A stretch of DNA of 64,000 bases. Source: Pseudomonas veronii. Its GTDB lineage: Bacteria > Pseudomonadota > Gammaproteobacteria > Pseudomonadales > Pseudomonadaceae. The DNA lies in the NCBI RefSeq assembly GCF_001439695.1, contig NZ_JYLL01000020.1, forward strand, positions 1 to 64,000, read 5' to 3'. Under the pieces are notes generated by a model. The model did not search any database. It was not told the DNA's origin and was given only the letters and a program-made list of their open reading frames with translations. Made by a program: the position numbers and the translations under genes. Below, in pieces: positions 34,091-43,248 of the stretch; the stretch's first letter is position 1; the number at the start of each line of letters is the position of its first letter.

Positions 34091-36046
34091 ATGTCACTGC
34101 CCCGTGCGCAAATCGTCGTGCTGATCAGCCACCTGCAACGTCCCAATCAGCAGAGCCGACTGGCGCAAGTGGTTGAGGGGTTGATGGGTGACTACGCCGA
34201 TGAGACCAACATCAAGGTGCTCGACACTTCGGTGGACGAAGCGCTTCAGGTCGCTTGCGAGCTGGAGCGGCGCGGTGAAGTCGACGTGTTCGTGTGCGCA
34301 GGCGCAACCGCTGCCTACCTGCGCAAGCATCTGACCCGCCCGGTACTGTCGATGCGTATCAGCGGCGCTGACCTGCTGCACGCACTGGAGCAGGCACGTT
34401 CGCACTCCTCCCAGGTGGCACTCCTGAGCTACAACCGCACCAACGTGGAACTACAAGCAATGGCCGCGCTGTTCACCGTACAGATCCATCAAGCGGCCTA
34501 CACCACCCTTGAGGAGGCGCGGCAGGCGGTGGAAAAGATGGCCAGCCTCGGTTGCCGCAGCATCATCGGTTCGTCCACTGTGCTCGAAATCGCGGAGCAG
34601 GCCGGTCTGCATGGCGTACTATCGCTGAGCGCCGAGACCGTCCGCAAAGCCCTGGAGGAAGCGCTCGGCATCCTGCACAGCCAACGCATCGAAATCGCCA
34701 AGCGCCAACATTTGAATGGTGTTTTGCAGCACATTCCGGCCGGTGTGGCTGCGGTGGACAACCAAGGTATCGTGCAATCGCTCAACCCGGCACTGGCGTT
34801 GCTGCTGGACCTGCCAGTGAGCGCCGCGCTCGGTCGGCCCTTGCAAGAACTGTGTCCGGCGCTGGACCTGGAGCAAGCGCTACGCGATGGCATCGGTGAA
34901 GAAAACCAGGTCATGCGCCTCGGCACACATCAAGTGGTCAGCAACTTGCTGCCGATCCTGGAAAACGGACAGCGCACCGGCATGGTGTTGGTCTGTCAGG
35001 ACACCACAGCAGTACAGCGCGCCGACCAGCGCATTCGCTCCTCCCGCCGCCCGGGAGCGTTCGCCGCCAAATACCGACTGGAGCAGATCAGCGGCAACAG
35101 CCTGGCCAACCGTGAACTGCTGCACTTGGCCGAACGCTATGCGCTGACCAACTCGACCATCCTCATCACCGGCGAGAGCGGCACTGGCAAGGAGCTGCTG
35201 GCCCAGGGCATCCACAACACCAGCCATCGCCCGCATGGGCCTTTCGTGGCGATCAACTGCGCGGCGTTTCCGGAGTCGCTGCTGGAGAGCGAGCTGTTCG
35301 GCTACGAGGAAGGTGCGTTCAGCGGCTCGCGCAAAGGTGGCAAACCCGGTCTGTTCGAGGTAGCGCATCGCGGGACGCTGTTCCTCGACGAGATCGGCGA
35401 CATGCCAGTGTCGCTGCAGACTCGTCTGCTTCGCGTGTTGCAGGAACGCGAAGTGTTGCGCCTGGGCGGCACCGAGCCGATATCCATCGACGTGCGGGTC
35501 ATCGCGGCCACCCATCAGGACTTGCGTGGAGCGATTGAGGCCGGACGCTTTCGCACCGACTTGTATTACCGGCTGAACATCCTGCGCCTGCAAACCCTGC
35601 CGTTGCGCGAGCGCCCTGAGGACATCGCGCTGATAGCCCGCGGCATCGTCCAGAGCCTGCTGGTCAGCGGCCAACCGCGAGGTGCGGGTGCGCTGCCCCC
35701 GGCGTTGTTGCCGTACCTGATGGCTTACGCCTGGCCGGGCAACGTGCGCGAACTGGAGAACATCGTCGAACGCGCAGTGCTCTCGGCCAAGGAACTGACG
35801 CAACACGGCGAGATCGACGAACAACGCCTGGCGCGCCTGCTTCCCGAGCTCTTCGAGCAGCGAAAAGACCCATCGGCCATGCCGCCGGCACCGACGCAGA
35901 ACCTGCGTACGCTAAGCAAGACGGTGCAATTGAACCATGTGCGCCAGACGCTGGACGACTGCCAGGGCAACCTGGATGAGGCAGCCCGCCGTCTAGGCAT
36001 CAGCCGCACGACACTCTGGAGAAGGTTGCGCAACGAGCGCAGTTGA
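34091..36046 (+). CDS. lvaR: Sigma-54-dependent activator with PrpR-type sensor domain, LvaR
   Basis: About 651 residues: an N-terminal PrpR-like ligand domain (about 1-190), a PAS segment (about 215-310), an AAA+ domain and a Fis-type helix-turn-helix at the end (DEAARRLGISRTTLWRRL). Walker A is GESGTGKE and Walker B is GTLFLDEIGD. The sigma-54 contact loop reads GAFSGS, not the usual GAFTGA. ATG codons at 34085 and 34091 both fit, the second preceded by the better-placed GAGG. It is divergent from the lva operon. The stop codon lies four bases from an IS end. Confidence 0.9.
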   Translation: MSLPRAQIVVLISHLQRPNQQSRLAQVVEGLMGDYADETNIKVLDTSVDEALQVACELERRGEVDVFVCAGATAAYLRKHLTRPVLSMRISGADLLHALEQARSHSSQVALLSYNRTNVELQAMAALFTVQIHQAAYTTLEEARQAVEKMASLGCRSIIGSSTVLEIAEQAGLHGVLSLSAETVRKALEEALGILHSQRIEIAKRQHLNGVLQHIPAGVAAVDNQGIVQSLNPALALLLDLPVSAALGRPLQELCPALDLEQALRDGIGEENQVMRLGTHQVVSNLLPILENGQRTGMVLVCQDTTAVQRADQRIRSSRRPGAFAAKYRLEQISGNSLANRELLHLAERYALTNSTILITGESGTGKELLAQGIHNTSHRPHGPFVAINCAAFPESLLESELFGYEEGAFSGSRKGGKPGLFEVAHRGTLFLDEIGDMPVSLQTRLLRVLQEREVLRLGGTEPISIDVRVIAATHQDLRGAIEAGRFRTDLYYRLNILRLQTLPLRERPEDIALIARGIVQSLLVSGQPRGAGALPPALLPYLMAYAWPGNVRELENIVERAVLSAKELTQHGEIDEQRLARLLPELFEQRKDPSAMPPAPTQNLRTLSKTVQLNHVRQTLDDCQGNLDEAARRLGISRTTLWRRLRNERS

Positions 36047-36099
36047 AAACAAAAAAAGCACCCTAACAGACTGTGTGAAAACACACTGAAGGCCAGCCC

Positions 36100-36132
36100 A
36101 ACAAACGCCCCGACTTGTTCGGGGCGTTTGTT
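36100..36132. terminator. Hairpin terminator inside the IS1182-family element
   Basis: Arms AACAAACGCCCC and GGGGCGTTTGTT enclose a nine-base loop, with a T-run on the plus strand (and A-rich flank on the other). It can end both lvaR and transposase transcripts. Confidence 0.8.
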
Positions 36133-36162
36133 TTTGTGCGAACGACAGACGAAAAAAGGCCT

Positions 36163-37581
36163 TTAGCCCATTAGCGCCATCAACTGGCGGGCTCCGAGCA
36201 CGCTAATTGCGCGTTTTAGGTTGTAGGCGTTCACTGCCAGGGCCATTTCCGCTCTCGCTCCATCCAGTTGGCGCAACAGGAAGCGAGCGTTGCCAAACAC
36301 CCATTGCTTCAGGTTGCCGAAGGGGTGTTCAACGATGGATCTTCGGCTGGCCATCATCTGCGGATGGGCCAGCATTCGTTGCTCCATTCGCTCAAATGCT
36401 TCCTCATGGGCATGACGTGAGATGTAGCGGCGTTGAGCGCCAGTGCATCGGGATTTGAGCGGGCAGGCAGCGCAGCCGCTGACATCTGCCTGATAGATCC
36501 GATCACCCTTGTTGCGCTGCTTGAGCGTCAACCACTTGCCCGCCGGGCATTGATAACGATCGTGTTCGGCTTCGTAGGTAAAGTCTTTGCGCTCAAAGAG
36601 TTCCTCGCCGCCTGGGTTGACTGAGCGATTAGGTGGCACATAAACCGTAATTGCAGCCTCCTCGTAGGCCTGAAACTGCTGGCCGTTTGAATAGCCGGCA
36701 TCGGCCGTCACGCTCAAGGCATCTTGTTCCAGGTATTCTTTGGCGGCCTTTGCCATTGGCTCCAGTTGTTTTCGGTCGTCGCCGTCCTGGGTCACTTCAT
36801 GATGCAGAATCAGGCAATGTGCGGCATCCACGGCGCTCTGCACGTTGTAGGACACACGCGGCCCCTTGGGCGTGCGCATCATGCGGGCATCGCTTTCATG
36901 GGTGTTGAACTGCTCCAGGCCCATCGAATTCATCAGCGCCTGGCAGCTCTGATTGTCCTGCTGCCGAACTTCAAGCTGCGCCAGTGCTGTTTTGATCGCG
37001 CCGCGATCAATCACCTCTCCCGCCTCGGCCTTGTCGGCCTCATCCAGTTCCGCCAGATACTGGGCTATGCGCTTGTCCAGTTTCTCTTCCTGACGCTTGA
37101 GTTGCTTGAGGTTCATGTGGCGCCGCGAGGAAGCGACCGCCTGAAACTTACTGCCATCGATGGCCACCAAGTCACCTGCGATCAGGCCTGCCATGCGGCA
37201 AAACCGAACGAAGGCGCGACACGTCGCCACAAAGGCGAGTTTGTTGTTTTTACGAAAGTCAGCGATGGTCTTGAAGTCGGGTTTGAGTCGGTTGATCAGC
37301 CACATCACTTCGATGTTGCGCTGGCATTCGGCTTCGAGCCGCCGCGATGAGCGGATCCGCTGAAAATAGCCGTAGAGGTAGAGTTTTAGCTGATCGGCAG
37401 GGTCATAAGAGGGGCGACCGGTGCTTTTGGGAAGCGCTTTATCAAAACCCAGTTGCACCAGATCCAGCTTGGCGACGTACAGGTCAATAACCCGGACGAG
37501 GTGATCCTCAGGGATCAACTCTTCCAGCGAGACCGGGAATAGACTGGTCTGGCTGCGGGACTCTCCTTGGATGTAGGCCAT
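36163..37581 (-). CDS. IS1182-family transposase
   Basis: About 472 residues with the DUF772-type N-terminal domain (YDPADQLKLYLYGYFQRIRSSRRLE) and a DDE-type catalytic domain (DLVAIDGSKFQAVAS, VTADAGYSNGQQ and a C-terminal SIVEHPFGNLKQW with the catalytic glutamate). A CAACPLKSRCTG cysteine cluster is also typical. The start at 37581 (MAYIQGESRS) matches family N-termini. The frame is intact. Confidence 0.93.
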   Translation of the reverse strand: MAYIQGESRSQTSLFPVSLEELIPEDHLVRVIDLYVAKLDLVQLGFDKALPKSTGRPSYDPADQLKLYLYGYFQRIRSSRRLEAECQRNIEVMWLINRLKPDFKTIADFRKNNKLAFVATCRAFVRFCRMAGLIAGDLVAIDGSKFQAVASSRRHMNLKQLKRQEEKLDKRIAQYLAELDEADKAEAGEVIDRGAIKTALAQLEVRQQDNQSCQALMNSMGLEQFNTHESDARMMRTPKGPRVSYNVQSAVDAAHCLILHHEVTQDGDDRKQLEPMAKAAKEYLEQDALSVTADAGYSNGQQFQAYEEAAITVYVPPNRSVNPGGEELFERKDFTYEAEHDRYQCPAGKWLTLKQRNKGDRIYQADVSGCAACPLKSRCTGAQRRYISRHAHEEAFERMEQRMLAHPQMMASRRSIVEHPFGNLKQWVFGNARFLLRQLDGARAEMALAVNAYNLKRAISVLGARQLMALMG

Positions 37582-37694
37582 AACGAAAAATGCTCCGTAT
37601 CTTTCGATACGGAGCATTTTCTTTGAGCGCTGCGCAGATTGCTAGGTTTTCACACAGTCTGCTAAGGTGCTTTTTTTGATGTCGCTATCTATAA

Positions 37695-37846
37695 CGACCT
37701 GCATTTGAAAACGCCCCGACCTGCAATCAAGGCGCTTTTCGACCAGGATTAACTGCGACTGTCCGGTCCTGCAAACCAGCATTAATTGCGAATGAACCTG
37801 CACTGATCCGCGCCGACCTGCATTCCATTGTCGCCAACCAGCATTA
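37695..37846. repeat. Array of about seven imperfect 21-bp repeats
   Basis: The core NNACCWGCATT recurs at 37695, 37717, 37740, 37773, 37794, 37814 and 37835 (a further weak copy is near 37764). Most steps are 20-23 bases, two helix turns. There is no gene here: the 360 bases between the IS end and the porin hold only this array and a short frame (37857-38000, about 47 codons) that I cannot identify. Such arrays are typical of transposase-binding ends (IS21, Tn7 or Tn402 types) or multi-site operators. Confidence 0.6.
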
Positions 37847-38045
37847 GGGCTTTATTCATGTGCCCTACTTGCCCAGCCCGCGTAGACCCTGGGCAACCTT
37901 CGATGGCACTGGAAGCGCTGGTGAAAGGTTTGCGGATCGCCGCGCTCACCGCGTGGAATACGCAACAGGATCTGGTGGCAAGCGCAGGCCAGGTCAGTTG
38001 AGGCAACGCTGTTGCTGATCCAAACAAAAGAGCGTCTAACCGCGC

Positions 38046-39318
38046 TTATAGCGCCGAGAAGGCGTAGCTGATAATCAGACGGTTCTCATCGAACTCCAGG
38101 CTGCTGTAATCGCGACGCAATGTGCTGTTGCGCCATTTCAGCGACAGGTTTTTCAGGCTGCCACTCTGGATCACATAGGCCAACTCACTTTCCCTGCCCC
38201 ACTCCTTGCCGTCGCTCACAGTCGCGGTGTGCACGTCTTCACCGCTGATGTAGCGGTTCATCAGGGTCAGGCCAGGAATGCCGACACCGGCGAAGTTGAA
38301 GTCGTGACGCAACTGCCAGGACCGCTCCTTGGCGTTGTCGTAACTTGAGTTGTAGCTGTCGTTGGCCAGGGTGCCGCCGCTGGTGCCATTGACGCGCATC
38401 CAGGCGTTGTCGCCGCTGACTTTCTGCAACCCCAGGTAAAAGGTGCTGCTGCCGTACTTGGCCGAGAGCATGGCGGAGGCGGTTTTGTTGTCCAGCTCCC
38501 CTGCCCGTTTGCTGCCGCTCTCCTTGCCGATGAAGTAGCCAAGATTGGCGCCCAGCACCCAGCTACCCACCGCTTGGCTGTGCACCAGGTTGATGAATTG
38601 CTGGTTGTAGATGTCCTTGAGCTCGGCATTCCACAGGCCAATCATGGTTTGCTTGCCGTTGAAGCTGTACTCGCCACCGGCAAAGTTGAAGCGGTCGGAG
38701 GTAACGCCGCCGACACCGGTCATCGACATGTCGTCCATGCTTGCGTCGTTGCGCGGGCTGTTACCCCGGAACTGCCCGCCATACAGGGTCAAGCCGTCGA
38801 TTTCCTGGGAGGTAACCTGGCCTCCCCGGAAGGTTTGCGGCAGGGCGCGGCCGTCATCGGAACGTAGGATCGGCAGTACCGGCATCCATTCGCCGACCTT
38901 CAGTTCAGTTTTTGACAGCCGAGCCTTCAACGCCACGCCCAATCGCCCAAAATCATCGGCAGGACGGCCATCCTCATGCACCGGTAACAATTGGGTGTTG
39001 GTCGGTGCCGCGACCACCATCGAGCTTGAGCGCATACAGCCCCAGCACGTCGACACCGAAACCCACCGTCCCCTGGGTAAAGCCGGACTTGGCGTCCAGG
39101 ATAAAGCTCTGGGTCCACTCCTCAGCCTTGCTCTGCGGATAAGCCGGATTGGTGAAGTTGCGATTGATGTAGAAGTTGCGCGCCGTCAGGCTCGCCTTGG
39201 CGTCCTCGAAGAAACCCTCGGCCAGGGCCGGAAAGGCAAACACGGCCAGCGCCAGTCCGAGAGCATGGGTGCTCACGACAGGTGTAAGCATGCGGATAGT
39301 TTTACTGCTGCAGTTCAT
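38046..39318 (-). pseudogene. OprD-family outer-membrane porin, frameshifted
   Basis: The first part (39318 to about 39000) has a signal peptide and the OprD start (FFEDAKASLTARNFYINRNF). The second part continues in another frame from TQLLPVHEDGRPADDFGRLG to a proper barrel end (DENRLIISYAFSAL). A single-base shift near 38998-39006 joins them. Without it the protein would be about 420 residues, normal for a substrate-specific OprD porin. It lies downstream of the transporter/dehydrogenase operon and was probably its outer-membrane entry. It is either a real mutation or a sequencing error. Confidence 0.85.
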
Positions 39319-39473
39319 TATTTTTATTCTCATGGTTAAAAAGCGCACAAAACCCTCCCCTCTGCGTTGACAGACGAGGTGAAAAAAGGGAGGGCAAGCT
39401 GATACGGCCCCTCAAATTAGGGTGCGTACCCCTTCAGTACACCGCCTGTTAGCAGGCGATGCGCGTCAGTCGG

Positions 39474-40628
39474 TTAGAAGATGCTGCGGTAGAGGGCTTC
39501 TACGTCCTGCTCGGTCATGTCCTTGGGATTGCTGTCGATCAGGCGACGCAGGTTCAGCACCACCGCGTTGGCCATCTCGGCGAGGGCGGGTTCGTCTACC
39601 TCGAGTTTCGACAGGCGGGTTTCCAGGCCGCTGGCGGCCACCAGCGTTTCAATGGCCTGGACAAACGCTTGCGCGGCATCGGCCTCGTGCTCGAAATGGC
39701 GATCAGGCAACAGGTACGCCGCCAGCTCCGCGTATTGGCTTTGCGCCGCGCTCAGGTTGAAGCGCAGCACCGGCGCCATCACCAGGGCATTGGCGTGGCC
39801 GTGGGGAATGTGAAAACGCGCCCCCAGCGGATAGGCCAACCCATGGATCGCCGCCACCGAGGCGTTGACGAAAGCCATGCCCGCCATCAGCGAGCCTTGC
39901 AGCATCGCCGTACGCGCCGCTACGTCCTGACCGTTGGCCAGCACTTTGCGCAGGTTGGCGCCCAGCAACCCCAGGGCTGCGGTGGCCAGGCCATCGGCAA
40001 TAGGGTTCTTGCGGGTGCGACTGGTGTAGGCCTCGATGGCATGAACCATGGCGTCCAGGCCGGTGGCAGCGGTGACCTTGGCCGGCAGACCGAGTGTCAG
40101 CAGCGGGTCGAGCACCGCCACGTCCGGCATCAGTTGCGGCGAATACACCGCTTGCTTGCGCTGTTGCTCGTCAGTGATGACGGAGACCCAGGTCACTTCC
40201 GAGCCGGTGCCTGCCGTGGTCGGCACCAACACCAGCGGCACCCGCTGCCCCTGGGCTTTGTCGGTGCCATACAGATCTTCCAGGGGCTGTTCGCTGTTAA
40301 TCAGTAAAGCCACCAGTTTGGCGGCGTCCAGGGAACTGCCGCCACCGAGGCCCAGCACGCCATCGGCCTTGAATTGACGTGCCTGCTCGGCGGCCTCCTT
40401 GACCACGGCGGACGACGGATCGGGAACCACTTGGTCGAACACAGTGACCGCGCAGCCAGCCGCTTCCAGCGCCGCCTGGGCCTTGCCTGCAAAGCCGAGG
40501 CTGACGATGCCCGGATCGCACACCAGCATCACCCGTTGTGCACCGAGGCCCTTGAGTTCCGTGCCCACGCTGTGCAACGCGCCCGCTTCGCAGACAATGC
40601 GCGGCACGCTTCTGAATTCATAATTCAT
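39474..40628 (-). CDS. Iron-containing alcohol dehydrogenase
   Basis: A 384-residue group III dehydrogenase. The NAD-binding motif GLGGGSSLDAAK, the TTAGTGSEVT segment and the metal site (AIHGLAYPLGARFHIPHGHANA with its histidines) are intact. It oxidises an alcohol or diol to an aldehyde or ketone. It follows a paralogue of equal length by 17 bases, the pair closing the operon that starts with the ABC transporter. The substrate is unknown. Confidence 0.92.
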   Translation of the reverse strand: MNYEFRSVPRIVCEAGALHSVGTELKGLGAQRVMLVCDPGIVSLGFAGKAQAALEAAGCAVTVFDQVVPDPSSAVVKEAAEQARQFKADGVLGLGGGSSLDAAKLVALLINSEQPLEDLYGTDKAQGQRVPLVLVPTTAGTGSEVTWVSVITDEQQRKQAVYSPQLMPDVAVLDPLLTLGLPAKVTAATGLDAMVHAIEAYTSRTRKNPIADGLATAALGLLGANLRKVLANGQDVAARTAMLQGSLMAGMAFVNASVAAIHGLAYPLGARFHIPHGHANALVMAPVLRFNLSAAQSQYAELAAYLLPDRHFEHEADAAQAFVQAIETLVAASGLETRLSKLEVDEPALAEMANAVVLNLRRLIDSNPKDMTEQDVEALYRSIF

Positions 40629-40645
40629 CGGTCAATCCTCTCTGT

Positions 40646-41800
40646 TTACAGCACCGAGGCATAAATGGCGCGGGCATCGTCGCGGGTTACCGGACGCGGG
40701 TTATTGATGAGCAGGCGCTCGACCTTCATCGCGTCATCAGTCAGGCGATCCAGGTCGTCGGCAGTCACGCCCACGTCCCGCAGCCGCTGGGCAAATGGCA
40801 TGCGTTCCACCAACCGGGTCATGAACTCAATGAAGGCATCGCAGGCCAGTGCCTCGCTGGCAAAGCGCTGCCCCGGCAGCACCGCCGCCGCCAGTTGCGC
40901 GTACAACGCCGAGGCTGCGGGACGATTGAAGTTCAGCACCGGCACCAGCACCAGGGCGTTGCTCAAACCGTGGGGTACATGGAAGTGGCCGCCCAACGGA
41001 TACGCCAGCGCATGCACCGCCGCCACCGGCGAGTTGGCAAAGGCCATGCCCGCGAGCATCGAGCCCAGGAGCATGTCGGAACGGGCCTGCAAATCACCCG
41101 GCTCGGCCAGGACCCGATCCAGATTGCCCGCCAGCAGGCGCAACGCCTGCACTGCCAGGCCATCGGACAGCACATTCTTCTTGTGCACGCTGGTGTACGC
41201 CTCGATGGCATGGACCATGGCATCGACACCGGTCATGGCGCTGACGGCAGCAGGCAAGCCAACGGTCAGGCGGGCATCCAGCAGCGCGATATCCGGATAC
41301 AACAATGGGCTGACCACGCCCTTCTTCTCATGACTGGGGGTGGTGACAATCGCCACCGCCGTCACTTCCGAGCCCGTACCCGCCGTGGTCGGCACCTGGA
41401 TCAATGGCAAGCGCGGGCCTTGGGCCAGGTTGATACCGTAGATCGACTCCAGCGCCTGTTCGCGGCCACAGAGCAAGGCCACCAACTTCGCGGTGTCCAG
41501 GGAGCTGCCGCCACCCAGGCCGATCACTGCTTGGGCACGGCAGTTACGCGCGGCATCCACCGCGTCCTGCACCGATTCCGACGGCGGATCGGCCTGCACA
41601 TCGCTGTACAGCGTCGCTTCGACCCCGGCTTCGCGTAGGGCCCGCAAGGGTGCATCCAGCAAACCGGCGCGCAACAGCCCCGGATCGCTGACCAGCAATA
41701 CCCGCTCGGCCTTCAGCTCGCGGCACAAGGTGCCCAGGCGTAATGCGCCATCGATCTCGCAAATCACCCGAGGCGTGGTTTCAAAGTTAAACGTCGACAT
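40646..41800 (-). CDS. Iron-containing alcohol dehydrogenase (paralogue)
   Basis: Also 384 residues with the same motifs: GLGGGSSLDTAK, TTAGTGSEVT and AVHALAYPLGGHFHVPHGLSNA. It probably arose by tandem duplication with the gene at 39474 and has since diverged widely, so the two may act on successive or different alcohols. The start is nine bases downstream of the livF-type stop. Confidence 0.92.
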   Translation of the reverse strand: MSTFNFETTPRVICEIDGALRLGTLCRELKAERVLLVSDPGLLRAGLLDAPLRALREAGVEATLYSDVQADPPSESVQDAVDAARNCRAQAVIGLGGGSSLDTAKLVALLCGREQALESIYGINLAQGPRLPLIQVPTTAGTGSEVTAVAIVTTPSHEKKGVVSPLLYPDIALLDARLTVGLPAAVSAMTGVDAMVHAIEAYTSVHKKNVLSDGLAVQALRLLAGNLDRVLAEPGDLQARSDMLLGSMLAGMAFANSPVAAVHALAYPLGGHFHVPHGLSNALVLVPVLNFNRPAASALYAQLAAAVLPGQRFASEALACDAFIEFMTRLVERMPFAQRLRDVGVTADDLDRLTDDAMKVERLLINNPRPVTRDDARAIYASVL

Positions 41801-41809
41801 TTATCTGCC

Positions 41810-42457
41810 CTACCCTGCTGTCACGCTGCCGCGCTCGATGCGGAACAACGCATCGACCAGGTCGGCAGAGTGTGTGTCATCGGATTCGGAGATCAGCACG
41901 CACAGGCCTTCCTGGCCCAGTTTTGCGATCACCTCGCTCAAACGCCGGGACAACACCGGCGCCACACCCTCGAAAGGTTCGTCCAGAATCAGCAACTGGT
42001 TGCCCGGCATCAGCGCGCGGGCCAAAGCCACCAGCTTCTGCTGGCCACCGGACAACTGCATGGCCTTGCGGTCACGGAACTGGGCGATTTCCGGAATCAG
42101 ACCGTAGACCCATTCCAGGCGCTGCTTGCTGTCGGCCAGTTTATTGGCCCACACCGGCAGCATGATGTTCTCTTCCACGGTCAGCGCCGGGATCAGGCGC
42201 CGGTCTTCCGGCAAGTAGCTGATACCCGTCGCCGCACGAGTAAAGGCCGGTTGCGCGCAGAGGTCCTGCCCATCGAAAAACATTTCGCCGGTGTCAGTGG
42301 GCAACAACCCCATGATGGCGCGGATCAAGGTGGTCTTGCCGGCGCCATTGTGGCCGATCAAGCCGACCATTTGCCCGGGGCCTACGTACAGCGACACGTC
42401 ATTGAGGATCGGTATGCCTTCAATCGACACGTTGAGATTGCGAATTTCCAGGCTCAT
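41810..42457 (-). CDS. livF: ABC transporter ATP-binding protein, LivF type
   Basis: A 215-residue ATPase. Walker A is GHNGAGKTT, the signature is QLSGGQQKLVALARAL and Walker B is LLILDEPFEG. The segment YLPEDRRLIPALTVEENI is LivF-like. With LivG it powers import of an amino-acid-like solute or amide. Slightly shorter than E. coli LivF. It overlaps the livG-type gene by four bases. Confidence 0.93.
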   Translation of the reverse strand: MSLEIRNLNVSIEGIPILNDVSLYVGPGQMVGLIGHNGAGKTTLIRAIMGLLPTDTGEMFFDGQDLCAQPAFTRAATGISYLPEDRRLIPALTVEENIMLPVWANKLADSKQRLEWVYGLIPEIAQFRDRKAMQLSGGQQKLVALARALMPGNQLLILDEPFEGVAPVLSRRLSEVIAKLGQEGLCVLISESDDTHSADLVDALFRIERGSVTAG

Positions 42458-43248
42458 TTCACGGCCCTCCTTTGCGCCTTGTCGTGGGCCTTGTCGTGGG
42501 CTTTGGCGCCGCCGGTGACGAACTCCTGCACCCGAGCATTGGCCAACACCTCTTGCGGGGCGCCGTCGGCCAGGACTTCACCGCTGTAGAACGCAAGGAT
42601 GCGCGACACATAGCGGCGTACCACGTCCATGTCATGTTCGACGAACAGCACGGTCACTTGATGTTCGGCGACTACCCGCATCACGGTGTCCATCAGCGCG
42701 GTTTTCTCTTCGGCGCTGACACCGCTGGTGGGCTCGTCGAGCAGCAACATCTGTGGGTCACCGATCAACGCCATGGCGATGTCGATGAGTTTGCGCACCC
42801 CTTGCGGCACCGCCGTGACCAGGGTGTCGCGCCATTGCGGTATGCCGAACTCTGCGAGAATGGCGTCGGCGCGGGCGATCCGTGCGGCGCTGCGCACGGG
42901 CGCCAGCAGCGCTGGAAACGGACTTTCTGCCGCCGCCACCGCGATCAGCAGGTTGTCCAGCACGCTCAATTGCGGGAACAGTTGGGCGACCTGGAACGAA
43001 CGGGCCATGCCCGAGCGGGTAATCGCCCGTGGCGTGCGGCCAATGATCGACTGGTTATTGAAGAGGATCTCGCCCCGGCTCGGCTTCAAGTAACCCGTGA
43101 CCATATTGATGAAGGTGGTCTTGCCGGCGCCGTTGGAGCCGATTACACCGACCACTTCCCCTTTGTTGATCCGCACATTGACGTCCTTGGCCGCAGTGAC
43201 GGCGCCGAACTCTTTGCACAGGCCCTGGGTTTCGAGAATGCAGGTCAT
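42454..43248 (-). CDS. livG: ABC transporter ATP-binding protein, LivG type
   Basis: A 264-residue ATPase with Walker A GSNGAGKTT, Walker B MLLLDEPTSGVS and the H-loop segment VTVLFVEHDMDVV. The signature motif reads VPQGVRKLIDIAMAL instead of the usual LSGGQ, a divergent form also seen in some LivG proteins. The C-terminus is unusual, with a repeated AHDKAHDKA stretch encoded by a 12-base tandem repeat. Overlaps livM by four bases. Confidence 0.92.
   Translation of the reverse strand: MTCILETQGLCKEFGAVTAAKDVNVRINKGEVVGVIGSNGAGKTTFINMVTGYLKPSRGEILFNNQSIIGRTPRAITRSGMARSFQVAQLFPQLSVLDNLLIAVAAAESPFPALLAPVRSAARIARADAILAEFGIPQWRDTLVTAVPQGVRKLIDIAMALIGDPQMLLLDEPTSGVSAEEKTALMDTVMRVVAEHQVTVLFVEHDMDVVRRYVSRILAFYSGEVLADGAPQEVLANARVQEFVTGGAKAHDKAHDKAQRRAVK

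Larger units (their letters stand above)
36050..37678 (-). mobile_element. IS1182-family insertion sequence
   Basis: Terminal inverted repeats of 33 bases lie at 36050-36082 and 37646-37678, with only two mismatches (the inner part reads CAGACTGTGTGAAAAC). They flank a single intact transposase gene. No clear target duplication is seen. It inserted directly behind lvaR and separates it from the repeat array at 37695. The element looks intact and potentially mobile. Confidence 0.9.

Noticed and set aside
37857..38000. Short plus-strand frame of about 47 codons (MCPTCPARVD at its start)
   Set aside because: It has no ribosome site and no recognisable family, and it directly follows the repeat array. 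It may be the tail of a lost gene.
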